Positions 51,453 to 60,548 of a DNA stretch of 64,000 bases are shown here, one piece after another. Made by a program: the position numbers and the translations under genes. The notes beneath the pieces are model-generated. The model did no database searches, had not been told where the DNA came from, and worked only from the letters and a program-made list of their open reading frames with translations. Within the stretch, counting starts at the first letter, position 1. Every line of letters starts with the position of its first letter. Origin of the DNA: Allolucifera butyrica (GTDB lineage: Bacteria; Bacillota; Negativicutes; Sporomusales; UPPP01); the NCBI RefSeq assembly GCF_900476375.1, contig NZ_UPPP01000105.1, forward strand, positions 62,001 to 126,000, given 5' to 3'.

Positions 51453-52340
51453 TCAAGGGTTGGACTGTATGGTAGTTAGCATGGTTAGGAAATTACGGGC
51501 AACGGTGGACAAATAGCGGTTTTGCATCCAGATAATACTGGAAGAGGTCTCCAGACGCGGGTTAATAATGGTTTTATATATAAGACCGGCATTAGGAATT
51601 AAACCAATGGCTGCTCTTGGCACAATGGCAATACCTATGTCTGCGTCGGCCCACGCAAGAATAGGCATGACATCATCGCTTATACACACAAATTCTGGTG
51701 TAAACCCGCACTTTTCGCAGTGCTCAACAATCATAGCTTCGTATTTACGGTGAATTAACAAAGGCGTACCCGCCAGTTCCGACAGATGGATACAGTCCCC
51801 GTCATCACCTAAGGAGGCGGCATAACTTTTGTTTAAAGCGATAACTAAGGGTTCATTCGGTAACCTGATTGACTCATATAATTCTGATTCAAGTGAGAAA
51901 CGGACTAGTCCTATTTCGATTGCCCCTTGATGCAGAAGCTCAATAATTCGGTTTGTTTCACCTTCCCATAATTGAAAGCTGACACCTGGAAATGTTTTTC
52001 TAAACGCTCGAACAATTCTTGGTAAGATTGTTGCGCCTGAAGAAGTTACTGTCCCAATGGATAGGGTGCCGCGAGCGCCGGCATTATACTCCCTTATTTC
52101 CTTAACAGTATTTTCAATTTGACCTAAGAACTGTTCTGAACGGTTTTGCAGGAGACGGCCGGCTTCAGTAAGTTGGATTTTGCGTTGGCCCCTTACCAAT
52201 AACTTAACACCCAACTTTTTTTCTAGCTGCATCATTTGCCGGCTGAGGGGAGGTTGAGCAATGTGCAGTCTTTTGGCAGCAGCATTAATACTTCCTGCTT
52301 CGACAATTGCCAGGAAGTGTTTCATATCCTTTACATCCAT
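51453..52340 (-). CDS. LysR family transcriptional regulator
   Basis: A 295-residue regulator with the N-terminal winged helix (MKHFLAIVEAGSINAAAKRLHIAQPPLSRQMMQLEKKLGV) and a two-lobe ligand domain. It resembles the group with the IAQPPLSRQ motif that often responds to aromatic or organic acids. It is divergent from the sodium/solute symporter gene, which it likely controls. Confidence 0.92.
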   Translation of the reverse strand: MDVKDMKHFLAIVEAGSINAAAKRLHIAQPPLSRQMMQLEKKLGVKLLVRGQRKIQLTEAGRLLQNRSEQFLGQIENTVKEIREYNAGARGTLSIGTVTSSGATILPRIVRAFRKTFPGVSFQLWEGETNRIIELLHQGAIEIGLVRFSLESELYESIRLPNEPLVIALNKSYAASLGDDGDCIHLSELAGTPLLIHRKYEAMIVEHCEKCGFTPEFVCISDDVMPILAWADADIGIAIVPRAAIGLIPNAGLIYKTIINPRLETSSSIIWMQNRYLSTVARNFLTMLTTIQSNP

Positions 52341-52480
52341 TCATATCCTCCCTTTGCATATGCCTATAAGGTATAACGTTTCAATTATTTTGATATTATG
52401 AGTATAATGTTATTCTTGATATAATCGTAGTTGAAAATAGGTCGTAGGTCAATAGAATTGCTATAGGGAGGGGTTAACCG

Positions 52481-53878
52481 GTGGAGTTAAGCCTTATTCA
52501 GTCAGTAAGCTTGATAATATCTATGCTGTTTGTCATAGTTCTCGGATTATATTCAATGCGCAAGGTAAAATCTGCCGACGATTTTAGCATCGGAAGCCGC
52601 TCTTCGAGTGTGACTGTTGTTTCAGGGACTATCATTGGTACTATTATCGGCGGTGCAGCAACGATGGGAACTGCCCAATTGGCTTTCAGCGCAGGATTAT
52701 CTGCCTGGTGGTTTACACTGGGGTCAGGCATTGGTCTAATTATAATGTCTGTTTTCTATTCCGGTCCTTTGCGCCGCTCAGGCATGGAGACTATTTCACA
52801 ATATCTTGTTGCTCATTATGGAAAGGCAGCCGGCCCTATAACCAGTATAGTCTCTTCTTTAGGAATTTTTTTTAGCATTGTAGCAAGTATGCTTACATCG
52901 GTTCACCTGCTATCTTTGGTTTTTGGCATAACAGAAGGGATGGCAGCTGCTTTTACGGTGATCATTGCCGTTACGTATGTATTCTTTGGGGGAATAAATG
53001 GTACCGGCTTTTCGGGTATATTTAAGGTGTGCCTGCTTTATATAACGCTGCTAATCGCCGGGGTCATATCACTTAAGTCCATTGGCGGAATCAATGGACT
53101 GGAAGCTGCTTTCCCGGCTGATCCGTGGTTTAATCTTTGGGGAGGAGGCGTCTGGTTAGATACGGGAAATGCTATTTCTCTGGTGATAGGAATTATCTCG
53201 ACCCAAACATATATCCAGGCGATTTATGCTGCACGCGATGCACGGGTTGCTGCGACCGGTTCTTTAGTTGCCGCCCTTATAACAATTCCCATCGGCCTTC
53301 CATCGATTATGATCGGAATGTACATGCATGCAAATTATCCGGATATGCTTCCTATTAATGCTTTACCGATGTATATGCTGCACTACCTGCCGGATTGGCT
53401 GGGAGGCGCCGCGATAACGGCGCTTCTATTGTCCTCCATCGGTTCGGTTGCCGGGCTTGCCTTGGGTGTTGGTACAATGATTTCAAAAGATATTATTCAT
53501 GAACTATTTAATTGCGGGGGAACTAAGAGGCTGCTATGGATAAACCGGACATGTATACTGACAGTTACAATATCTGCGGCCCTTTTCGTTTTCAGTAATA
53601 TGAAATCTCTGGTGTTGGAGTGGAACTTTTTATCCATGGCTTTACGCGGAGTTGGCATTTTTGTGCCACTCACTATAGCAATATTTTATCCCGGTAAACT
53701 ACCGCCAAAGGCGGCTATCTGTTCAATGATCGCCGGCGTAGTCGCTTCGATACTAGGAAACATACTTTATCCGAAATATAATATCCCGTTATTTGCCGGT
53801 CTTGGTGTTAGTTTGATCGTCAATGTTACAGGAATTGTAATCAATAGAGTTGTTACCCGGGTTAAGAATATTATTTGA
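52481..53878 (+). CDS. Sodium:solute symporter (SSS family)
   Basis: A 465-residue membrane protein with about 13 segments. The SSS fold marks are present: SGTIIGTIIGGAATMGTAQLAF in TM2, and GFSGIFKVCLLYITLLIAG. It takes up an organic solute with sodium. GTG start behind GGAGGGG. It shares a short regulatory region with the divergent LysR gene; the following MFS gene starts 68 bases later and may be in the same transcript. Confidence 0.88.
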   Translation: MELSLIQSVSLIISMLFVIVLGLYSMRKVKSADDFSIGSRSSSVTVVSGTIIGTIIGGAATMGTAQLAFSAGLSAWWFTLGSGIGLIIMSVFYSGPLRRSGMETISQYLVAHYGKAAGPITSIVSSLGIFFSIVASMLTSVHLLSLVFGITEGMAAAFTVIIAVTYVFFGGINGTGFSGIFKVCLLYITLLIAGVISLKSIGGINGLEAAFPADPWFNLWGGGVWLDTGNAISLVIGIISTQTYIQAIYAARDARVAATGSLVAALITIPIGLPSIMIGMYMHANYPDMLPINALPMYMLHYLPDWLGGAAITALLLSSIGSVAGLALGVGTMISKDIIHELFNCGGTKRLLWINRTCILTVTISAALFVFSNMKSLVLEWNFLSMALRGVGIFVPLTIAIFYPGKLPPKAAICSMIAGVVASILGNILYPKYNIPLFAGLGVSLIVNVTGIVINRVVTRVKNII

Positions 53879-53946
53879 GATTGCCGTTTGTTTGTGATAT
53901 AATAAATATTTATTGCAGAAAAATATGGATGAAGGTATGGACTAAA

Positions 53947-55140
53947 ATGGAAGCTTGGAAAAGGAATTTAATGGTTTGTTGGTTTTGTGTGCTGGTAATT
54001 TCTTCCGGCGGAAGCCAGCTTGCTCCGATTTTACCGCTTTATGTTGAGCATCTGGGTATTAATAATATAGCCCGGATTGAACAGTGGTCAGGGATTGCTT
54101 TTGGGGTTACTTTTATCAGCCTGGCAATTTTTTCACCCATTTGGGGTAGTTATGCCGATAAATATGGGCGGAAACCGATGCTGCTACGCGCCAGCCTTTC
54201 GCTGACTGTCATTATGTTCTGCATGGGGTTTGCGTATAATGTTTATCAATTTATCTTTTTGCGGATGTTGCAGGGAGCTCTTTCCGGTTTTATTGCCGCC
54301 GCTATTACGTTGGTAGCAACGCAAACGCCTATGTCGAGGGCTGGGTGGGCTCTGGGAATTATTTCAACGGCATCCGTTGGCGGCACTCTGCTGGGACCGC
54401 TGGTTGGCGGTTTTTTAGCGGAAACATTAGGGCTGCGAAGTGTGTTTTTATCAACCGGTGTTTTAGATTTGATTGCATTTATCGCAACGTATTACTACAT
54501 AAACGAGAATTTTACTGCTGCGGAGAAAAAGACACTTAATTTCAATCAAATTTGGAAAACAATCCCGAATCATGGATTTTTTATTGCTCTTTGTATAACA
54601 ACATTTGTGGTTCAGTTTGCGCTAATGTCGATAGAGCCGATTATTACGGTATACATTAGCCAGTTAGTACCCCAATCTACGCATATTGCCCTTATTTCCG
54701 GTATTGTTTTTTCGGCGTCCGGACTCGCGAGTGTATTTGCTGCCCCGCGATTAGGCCGATTGTCGGATAAGATTGGTCCCCCAAAAATCATACTGGTGGG
54801 GCTTATTGTTTCGGGAATCATCTTTTTTCCCCAGGCTTTTGTGGGAACAGCCTGGCAACTGGGAATTCTTCGCTTTTTACTTGGATTGGCTACCGCGGGA
54901 TTATTGCCCGCTATAAATACTCTGGTAAAACGGAGCGTCCCTGATTCAATTGTAGGGCGGGTGTTTGGGTATACTCAGTCCGCCCAGTTTTTAGGCGTTT
55001 TTGGTGGCTCGTTAGTGGGGGGACAAGTGGCATCGCTTTTTGGTATTCATTATGTGTTTTTTCTCACGGGAGCACTCATGTTACTTAGCGCTTTGCTGGT
55101 TTATAAAACAGTTTACTGTTGGTGGTATGCTTTGGGATAA
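53947..55140 (+). CDS. MFS drug-efflux transporter, MdtG-like (paralogue)
   Basis: A 397-residue protein with about 12 membrane segments, starting MEAWKRNLMVCWFCVLVISS; the paralogue at 20074 starts MEIWKRNLFVCWFCVFAISS. The same GSYADKYGRKPML and GRLSDKIGPPKIILV loops are present. I choose the ATG at 53947 over an earlier one at 53875, because the alignment with the paralogue starts there. Unlike its sister it lacks a MarR partner and follows the symporter gene. Confidence 0.88.
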   Translation: MEAWKRNLMVCWFCVLVISSGGSQLAPILPLYVEHLGINNIARIEQWSGIAFGVTFISLAIFSPIWGSYADKYGRKPMLLRASLSLTVIMFCMGFAYNVYQFIFLRMLQGALSGFIAAAITLVATQTPMSRAGWALGIISTASVGGTLLGPLVGGFLAETLGLRSVFLSTGVLDLIAFIATYYYINENFTAAEKKTLNFNQIWKTIPNHGFFIALCITTFVVQFALMSIEPIITVYISQLVPQSTHIALISGIVFSASGLASVFAAPRLGRLSDKIGPPKIILVGLIVSGIIFFPQAFVGTAWQLGILRFLLGLATAGLLPAINTLVKRSVPDSIVGRVFGYTQSAQFLGVFGGSLVGGQVASLFGIHYVFFLTGALMLLSALLVYKTVYCWWYALG

Positions 55141-55224
55141 AAACTAGCTGAATTTCAAGTTGAGTGCAAAAATTTTAGGCAATGCACGTAAGCTTATTCA
55201 AATTGCTAATGGTGAATTCGTAAT

Positions 55225-55258
55225 AAAAACCGTCCTGATTGGGGACGGCTCTTATTTT
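55225..55258 (+). terminator. Terminator
   Basis: CCGTCC and GGACGG form a short stem followed by CTCTTATTTTTT. Confidence 0.6.
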
Positions 55259-55327
55259 TTGGATCGGAAGTATAAAGTTTTCGGGACTCATTGGGTTAAA
55301 TGATTGAAAGCGCAAGTCTGCAAGTCT

Positions 55328-55894
55328 CTAAATTAATGGAAGGGATGGGGTGGTGTTAAGAGTGAGTGGCTTTAAAGTGTTCAAGATTTTTAAATAAGTA
55401 GGAAGAAATTTTTGGTATTCTTGTTGAGAGGAACAAAAAAATAGCATATATGCTTTGCCATTCATTAAAAATGTTGTTAAACAAAACTTGTTATCCTGGT
55501 ACAAATAGGTTATTTCTATTGCTCTTTGTTTTGGAAAAAAGATGGCTTTCGTACTTTCAATTTTTACTTTCGGTAAGATATTGATAAATTCCTTACTTAA
55601 TAATTTCATAAATGTATCAATTTCTTTGTCACTTAGATCATTAAATGTCTTATTTTTTGCCATGCCTAATTCGGAGTTGTCAGAAATCATCATGGCTATC
55701 GAAGTATTAGTACTAGCCGGCTGTTCGATTAAAAAACTATATTCGGGATAAAAAAGTGGATTTGCAATTACCCAGTCGTCCGGAAGATTAATTTGATAAT
55801 TATTTTGAGTATCTTCATAAATAGCCGCCTGCGTTGTGGCGGGAATTAATAAGAATGAAGTAAAAAGAAATGCAATTAAAATTATATTTTTCAT
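55328..55894 (-). CDS. Secreted PsbP-like protein
   Basis: A 188-residue protein with a signal peptide (ending TTQAA) and GGGAG upstream of the ATG at 55894. The body (NNYQINLPDDWVIANPLF, then CLTTFLMNGKAYMLFFC) follows the PsbP/DcrB outline, as in the lipoprotein at 44331. Function unknown. Monocistronic. Confidence 0.7.
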   Translation of the reverse strand: MKNIILIAFLFTSFLLIPATTQAAIYEDTQNNYQINLPDDWVIANPLFYPEYSFLIEQPASTNTSIAMMISDNSELGMAKNKTFNDLSDKEIDTFMKLLSKEFINILPKVKIESTKAIFFPKQRAIEITYLYQDNKFCLTTFLMNGKAYMLFFCSSQQEYQKFLPTYLKILNTLKPLTLNTTPSLPLI

Positions 55895-55906
55895 AATATC
55901 TCCCAA

Positions 55907-56041
55907 AGTGTGGCAAATAGAGCGCCGGTAGTTAGTTTAACATTCTGCACTCTGTTTTGCCATTGTAATTCCTCTCTTGATTTACAGTTTACCACGTGTT
56001 GCTACCGGCCTCAAAGGGGAGACAAGGTAATTTCTCAATAT
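55907..56041. other. Intergenic stretch with gene-end remnants
   Basis: It contains, on the minus strand, a ribosome site and seven codons (ATGGCAAAACAGAGTGC then a stop), with an upstream promoter-like stretch. It is probably the leftover 5' end of another gene. Confidence 0.35.
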
Positions 56042-56165
56042 TTTTTTGACTGTAACATAAGTGTCATACTTTATAATACCAATATCGCGAGAGGAGATTG
56101 CCATGTTAATCAGAAAAAACGACATGGAAAGCCGGCAAAGCACATGGCGGAAAATGCTTTTATAA
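56042..56165 (+). pseudogene. Duplicate of the MerR promoter and start codons
   Basis: About 73 bases (TTGACTGTAACATAAGTGTC, TTTATAATACC, GAGAGGAGATTGCC, ATGTTAATCAGA) copy the region 47886-47957 with few changes. The frame then leaves the MerR sequence after MLIR and stops after 20 codons. Confidence 0.75.
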
Positions 56166-56335
56166 AATTTATAAACAGGCTATAATGGAAATAGGAAAAA
56201 ATGTAAACGCCCCTGCGGAGCAGGAGCGTTTGTGGCATCACCTTGTTTCGGTTTGAGGACGAGTGACCGCTCGTCCCTTTGACATTTAAGGGGCCGGACC
56301 GGAAAATCGTCCTGATACAGGGCCGTTTTTTTATG
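56165..56335. pseudogene. Decayed second copy of the type I toxin-antitoxin locus
   Basis: It has GGCTATAAT, then AACGCCCCTG/CAGGAGCGTT, then ATCACCT, GGACGAG/CTCGTCC and a final hairpin plus TTTTTTT, in the same order as 2620-2888. The segment with the 29-codon frame and its end-pairing sequences is missing between GCGTTTG and ATCACCT. The toxin-side TATAAT is also gone. Confidence 0.6.
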
Positions 56336-56385
56336 GAATTGAGTCTGCAGCTTTCTAAGCAGGCTTTAAGAGAGGTGTATAAACC

Positions 56386-57294
56386 ATGAATCAATCCCGT
56401 TTGATGGGCTTGTTGGCTATTTTTAGTACTGCCGTAATTTGGGGACTGTCTTTTGTAAGCATTAAAGTTACGGTGGCTGTGATTCCGCCGATGACACTGG
56501 CATTACTGCGATTTTTGATTGCTTCGGTTATTCTTTTATTTTTACTGAAAAAGGTAGAACCCGGTACCCGTTTGGCCAAGGAAGACAGGCCCTTGATGAT
56601 TGTGTCGGGACTGCTGGGCGTGACGGTATTTTATTATTTTCAAAATACCGGTATTAAATTGACCACTGCATCGGCGGCTTCCATGATTGTTGCGACAATT
56701 CCCATAATGACAATTGTAGGGGAATTTTTCGTTTTTAAAACAAGGCTGTCGCTGCGGAAAATGGCTAGCGTACTGTTATCCATCGGTGGAGTATATTTTA
56801 TTGTGACCTCTTCGCAGCAAGCGTTGCAGGATGGTTTTTTAGGCAATTTATTTATGATAGGCGCCGCGGTTGCCTGGGTAGTGTATACTTTATTAACCAG
56901 GCCCTTAAGCACGCGCTATACTCAACTGGCGGTAGTCACCTACCAATCGCTTTTTGGCACGCTGGCGCTGATTCCCTTCACCTTTTTTGAGTCCTGGAAA
57001 TGGCAATCTCTTGACTATGTTATGATTCTTCACTTGCTCTATTTAGGGATTTTTTGCTCAGCCCTGGCAAATTATCTTTATGTATACGCAATGCGGATAT
57101 TAGGGGTTGGCAGTGTTTCCCTGTTTATCAATCTTATACCGGTGATTTCAGTGTTGGGCGGATTCGCTATTCTGGCGGAGCCCGTAAGTAAATTGCAGAT
57201 AGTTGGCGGAACTGTTATTTTATTTTCCGTGTATCTGGCGAATTCCAAGGGAGAAGTTACTCCTGACAAGTCGCCGGTGGAAAATAAAGCTTGA
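56386..57294 (+). CDS. EamA/DMT-family transporter
   Basis: A 302-residue protein with ten membrane segments in two EamA repeats (AVIWGLSFVSIKVTVAVIPP in the first, VAWVVYTLLTRPL in the second). It probably exports metabolites or amino acids. It is convergent with the LysE gene, only 9 bases apart. Confidence 0.9.
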   Translation: MNQSRLMGLLAIFSTAVIWGLSFVSIKVTVAVIPPMTLALLRFLIASVILLFLLKKVEPGTRLAKEDRPLMIVSGLLGVTVFYYFQNTGIKLTTASAASMIVATIPIMTIVGEFFVFKTRLSLRKMASVLLSIGGVYFIVTSSQQALQDGFLGNLFMIGAAVAWVVYTLLTRPLSTRYTQLAVVTYQSLFGTLALIPFTFFESWKWQSLDYVMILHLLYLGIFCSALANYLYVYAMRILGVGSVSLFINLIPVISVLGGFAILAEPVSKLQIVGGTVILFSVYLANSKGEVTPDKSPVENKA

Positions 57295-57303
57295 ATAACG
57301 GAA

Positions 57304-57939
57304 TCAAGCTTTATCTAACAACGCCAGCCGGATTCCAAGCCCAACGAAAACCGAGCCCAGGAAACGGTCAAGCCACTTACTGACGGAGTTTTTCTTTTGC
57401 AGATGGCAAGAAATGGTTGAAGCCAGCAAAATAAAAATGGTTTCAACAACCAGTCCCATGATAATGACCAGGGTACCCAAACCGAACAGTTGCAAGGGAA
57501 TGGAAGCTATCTCCGGGCGGACGAATTGGGGCAAAAAAGCCATGAAAAAGATGGCGGCTTTTGGATTCAGGATATCGACCAGCATGCCCTGTTTGAAAGC
57601 CTGCCACGGAGATACGCCGGGAACGGATTTAGCGGCTAAGTCCAAGTGGGTTCCGCTGCAGCGCCAGTTTTTGATTCCCAGATAGATTAAGTAAGCGGCG
57701 CCTATATATTTTACCAGATTGAAGGCAGTAATAGAGGTCGCCAGAAGCGTGGAAAGACCGAACGCAGCGGCAGACACATGGACCAAAGCGCCGGCGCCGA
57801 CTCCGGCAGAAGAGGCAATTCCCACGTTCTTGCCGTTGGCAAGAGTCCGGGACAGAATATACATCAAATCGGGCCCGGGCGATATATTTATAGCCAGGGC
57901 GGCGGCTGAGAACATTGCCCAATAAGTGTAATCAGTCAT
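57304..57939 (-). CDS. LysE/RhtB family amino acid exporter
   Basis: A 211-residue protein with six membrane segments and the family motif AINISPGPDLMYILSRTLANG near the start. I use the ATG at 57939 with AAGGAG 8 bases upstream; the longer frame lacks a ribosome site. It probably exports an amino acid such as homoserine, threonine or lysine. Confidence 0.9.
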   Translation of the reverse strand: MTDYTYWAMFSAAALAINISPGPDLMYILSRTLANGKNVGIASSAGVGAGALVHVSAAAFGLSTLLATSITAFNLVKYIGAAYLIYLGIKNWRCSGTHLDLAAKSVPGVSPWQAFKQGMLVDILNPKAAIFFMAFLPQFVRPEIASIPLQLFGLGTLVIIMGLVVETIFILLASTISCHLQKKNSVSKWLDRFLGSVFVGLGIRLALLDKA

Positions 57940-58126
57940 CTTTGATCTCCTTTTTACTGAGTTACATTTTCTTACTTTGCAGAGCCGGGGAATCCGGCCA
58001 AAAGCGGGAAACATTACTTGAAACGAATTCCATACCTAAATTATACCACAAAGAAGACCTGACGAAATAGCGGTGAACAGACTACAAAAAGTTCTACGGT
58101 ATACGAAAGGAAACTATAATACTTAT

Positions 58127-58165
58127 AAGTACGTACTTGTTATTCGCTTTCCTAGTATCTATTAT
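58127..58165 (+). promoter_or_regulatory. Promoter and palindromic operator of the flavoprotein gene
   Basis: AAGTACGTACTT (58127-58138) is a perfect 12-base palindrome touching the -35 box TTGTTA (58137); TATTAT follows after 17 bases (58160). HxlR-type regulators use sites of this form. Confidence 0.6.
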
Positions 58166-58208
58166 TATAGCATAGAATATTTTTATGAAGGAACTAGGAG
58201 GATTGTGC

Positions 58209-58787
58209 ATGAAAGTGGTTGCGTTTAACGGAAGCCCCCGGGCCAACGGGAATACCGCGCAGAGCATTCAACTTGTTCTTGCGGAATTAAAGAAGGAAGG
58301 CATTGAAACGGAATTGATCCAACTGGGAGGCCGGAAGGTGTTCGGCTGTCTGGCCTGTGGCAAGTGCTGGGAAAATAAAGATAACCGCTGTGCAAGGCAA
58401 GACGACGAGATGAACACGTTTATTAGGAAGATGCAGGAAGCGGACGGAATTATTATTGGTTCACCCACCTATTTCAGCAATGTGTCTACGGAAGTAAAAG
58501 CGCTCATTGACCGCTGCGGTTTTGTGTCCAAAGCGAACGGCGGGGAGATGCTGCGGGGCAAAGTAGGAGCCGCCGTGGTTTCCGTACGCAGAGCCGGGTC
58601 TAATTTTGTCTATTCCGCCATTAACTTCTTTTTTGGCGTTGCCGAGATGGTCATTCCCGGGTCCAGTTATTGGAATATGACGTTAGCGCTGGAACCGGGC
58701 GACGTCCAAAAGGATGAGGAAGGTATTCAGACCTTTCAAACGCTGGGGAAAAATATGGCTAAGCTTTTAAAGCAGACCAGAGCGTAA
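58209..58787 (+). CDS. Iron-sulfur flavoprotein / NADPH-dependent FMN reductase family
   Basis: A 192-residue flavodoxin-like protein. FMN-binding is through VVAFNGSPRANGNT; a Cys motif (CLACGKCWENKDNRC) matches the compact [4Fe-4S] site of iron-sulfur flavoproteins; GSPTYFSNVSTEVKALID is the second FMN loop. I use the ATG at 58209 behind AGGAGG. It transfers electrons in anaerobic metabolism or reduces quinones and nitro compounds. Confidence 0.88.
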   Translation: MKVVAFNGSPRANGNTAQSIQLVLAELKKEGIETELIQLGGRKVFGCLACGKCWENKDNRCARQDDEMNTFIRKMQEADGIIIGSPTYFSNVSTEVKALIDRCGFVSKANGGEMLRGKVGAAVVSVRRAGSNFVYSAINFFFGVAEMVIPGSSYWNMTLALEPGDVQKDEEGIQTFQTLGKNMAKLLKQTRA

Positions 58788-58832
58788 CCGTATAGGGTCC
58801 ACTGTGAATATAAATTAGGGAGAGTGAGGAAA

Positions 58833-59474
58833 ATGAACGAAGCCGTTCAATGGCATCGCAATGCGCTCGGGGAGAAAGTAGTGAATGCCCTGACGAAAAA
58901 CAATTTTACCGCCACCTATGTGTCAACGCGGCAGGAAGCCTTAGACAAGCTGCTTGAACTGATTCCGGTGACTGCCACGGTTGGTTTTGGCGGTTCCGTA
59001 ACGCTGGATCAACTGGGAGTAGTGGCGAGGCTGGAGGAACGGGGCAATCCGGTCCTGAATCATACCAAACCCGGACTCAGCCCGCAGGACATGCGGTCCA
59101 TCCGGCGGCAGCAGCTGGTTGCCGACGTATATCTGTCGGGAACGAATGCCGTCACGCTGAACGGGGAACTGGTCAACGTCGATGCGACCGGAAACCGGGT
59201 AGGAGCGATGCTCTTTGGACCGGATCAGGTTTTTATCGTTGTCGGCATAAACAAAGTGGTTAAAGATGTGGCGGAAGCGGAATCACGGGTTAGAGTATGG
59301 GCTTCGCCGCCGAACAACAAGCGGCTTGGTTATCCCAATCCCTGCGCTAAAACGGGAGTGTGCGTGGATTGTCAGGGACCGACCCGGATATGTAATATCA
59401 CCACAATTATGCATAAACGGCCGCGAATGACCGATGTTCATGTTATCGTCGTCGGGGAGGAACTTGGTCTTTAA
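58833..59474 (+). CDS. LUD-domain (LutC/YkgG-like) protein
   Basis: A 213-residue protein of the lactate-utilisation domain family. The motif VGFGGSVTLDQLGVV and LSGTNAVTLNGELVNVDATGNR match LUD. A Cys set near the end (CAKTGVCVDCQGPTRIC) may bind a metal centre. Members act in oxidation of lactate or related substrates. It follows the flavoprotein gene after a gap of 45 bases and may share its transcript. Confidence 0.85.
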   Translation: MNEAVQWHRNALGEKVVNALTKNNFTATYVSTRQEALDKLLELIPVTATVGFGGSVTLDQLGVVARLEERGNPVLNHTKPGLSPQDMRSIRRQQLVADVYLSGTNAVTLNGELVNVDATGNRVGAMLFGPDQVFIVVGINKVVKDVAEAESRVRVWASPPNNKRLGYPNPCAKTGVCVDCQGPTRICNITTIMHKRPRMTDVHVIVVGEELGL

Positions 59475-59596
59475 ACGATACTTTGTATTTGATATGGGAC
59501 GAGCGCCAGAACGCAGACCTCATTCTGGCGGCCAATGCCAAGAATAATTTTTTTGCCGCTACGAACGTAGTCTTTGAGCAATTTAAAAAAATGACA

Positions 59597-59632
59597 AAGG
59601 GGATTGAGTTGCCAACAACTCAATCCCCTTTG
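59597..59632. terminator. Bidirectional terminator
   Basis: AAAGGGGATTGAGTTG and CAACTCAATCCCCTTT form a perfect 16-bp stem with a 4-base loop between two convergent genes. Confidence 0.85.
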
Positions 59633-59642
59633 ATTTTCGCGC

Positions 59643-59682
59643 CCTGAGCCTTGTACTAAGAGCCAAAAAACTGCAGGTTTCT
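59643..59682. repeat. Dispersed repeat element, degraded copy 7
   Basis: CCTGAGCCTTGTACTAAGAG followed by CCAAAAAACTGCAGGTTTCTT. The preface matches copies at 10386 and 13485, but the stem is weak. Confidence 0.45.
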
Positions 59683-59685
59683 TTA

Positions 59686-60324
59686 TCATTCTTTGTCCTG
59701 GTCAACTGGGGTGGGAGCAATGCCTGAAAGCAGAAGATTTTCAATGTCTGCCTTTAGAATGGTCACCGCCGTTGCAATCTCGCCTTTTTCCAGATAATCA
59801 ACCAAAGCCAGGTGCAAATCCATGTTGGCCAAATGTTTCTTCTGTACGAAAAAGATCGTTTGGATATTCAGCGCGTCTTCCAGGAGTTTATAGGCATAAT
59901 GGTTGCCATAAAGGGAGAACAGTTTCAGATGAAACTGGCAGTTGTAGTGCCAGTGAGCCATGAAATCATTATCCGGGCAGCTGGCGTAGTCCACACAGAT
60001 GGTTCTCAGTTCTTTGATCCGGGACTCATCGAGATAGACACAATTACTTTCCAAGAAAGAAGATTCCAGCGCGGAACGGAATTTAACGATTTCCAGCAAC
60101 TGGTGTGCGCTTGGCTGTAGAATTTTATAGCCCTGTCGCGGGATGCTGGACAGAATCAGAGTTCCCGTCAGCTGGGTAAGGGCCTCCCGGATTGGTGCCC
60201 GGCTGACATTGTATTTTTCCATCAAAAATTTTTCGGTCAGAATAGTGCCGGCAGGATATACCCCATTAATAATATCAGAAAACAAAGCATCATGAACTTG
60301 ATTTTTTAAGTTTTTTTTACCCAT
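59686..60324 (-). CDS. GntR/FCD-family transcriptional regulator
   Basis: A 212-residue regulator. The N-terminal winged helix is GntR (NGVYPAGTILTEKFLMEKYNVSRAPIREALTQL), and the C-terminus is an all-helical FCD-like domain with several His (MAHWHYNCQFHLKLF) that may bind a metal-chelated acid. I use the ATG at 60324 with AAGGAG upstream. It is divergent from the cysteine-catabolism operon and likely controls it. Confidence 0.9.
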   Translation of the reverse strand: MGKKNLKNQVHDALFSDIINGVYPAGTILTEKFLMEKYNVSRAPIREALTQLTGTLILSSIPRQGYKILQPSAHQLLEIVKFRSALESSFLESNCVYLDESRIKELRTICVDYASCPDNDFMAHWHYNCQFHLKLFSLYGNHYAYKLLEDALNIQTIFFVQKKHLANMDLHLALVDYLEKGEIATAVTILKADIENLLLSGIAPTPVDQDKE

Positions 60325-60498
60325 AAGGTTTATCTCCTTTATATCATTGCCAGAAATCATAATACATTGAAAAGCCGGGGAAGTCAATATAAGAACGCAA
60401 TTTCTCTGAATAACAGGGCGAAATCAGTACTTCTAATCATATCACGAGGACGATAAATGGTGTTTATTTTGAATATTACACAAATATAGTTAAAAGTA

Positions 60499-60548
60499 TT
60501 GCTTGTTACAAGTGTTCGTGATATGATCAGAATACATACTCGAGTATG
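60499..60548 (+). promoter_or_regulatory. Promoter and palindromic operator of the cysteine-catabolism operon
   Basis: TTGCTT (60499) and TATGAT (60522) are 17 bases apart. CATACTCGAGTATG (60535-60548), a perfect 14-base palindrome, lies at the transcription start. The GntR gene is the obvious candidate for binding it. The leader up to the first gene is about 190 nt and contains a weak 27-codon frame from 60579. Confidence 0.65.
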
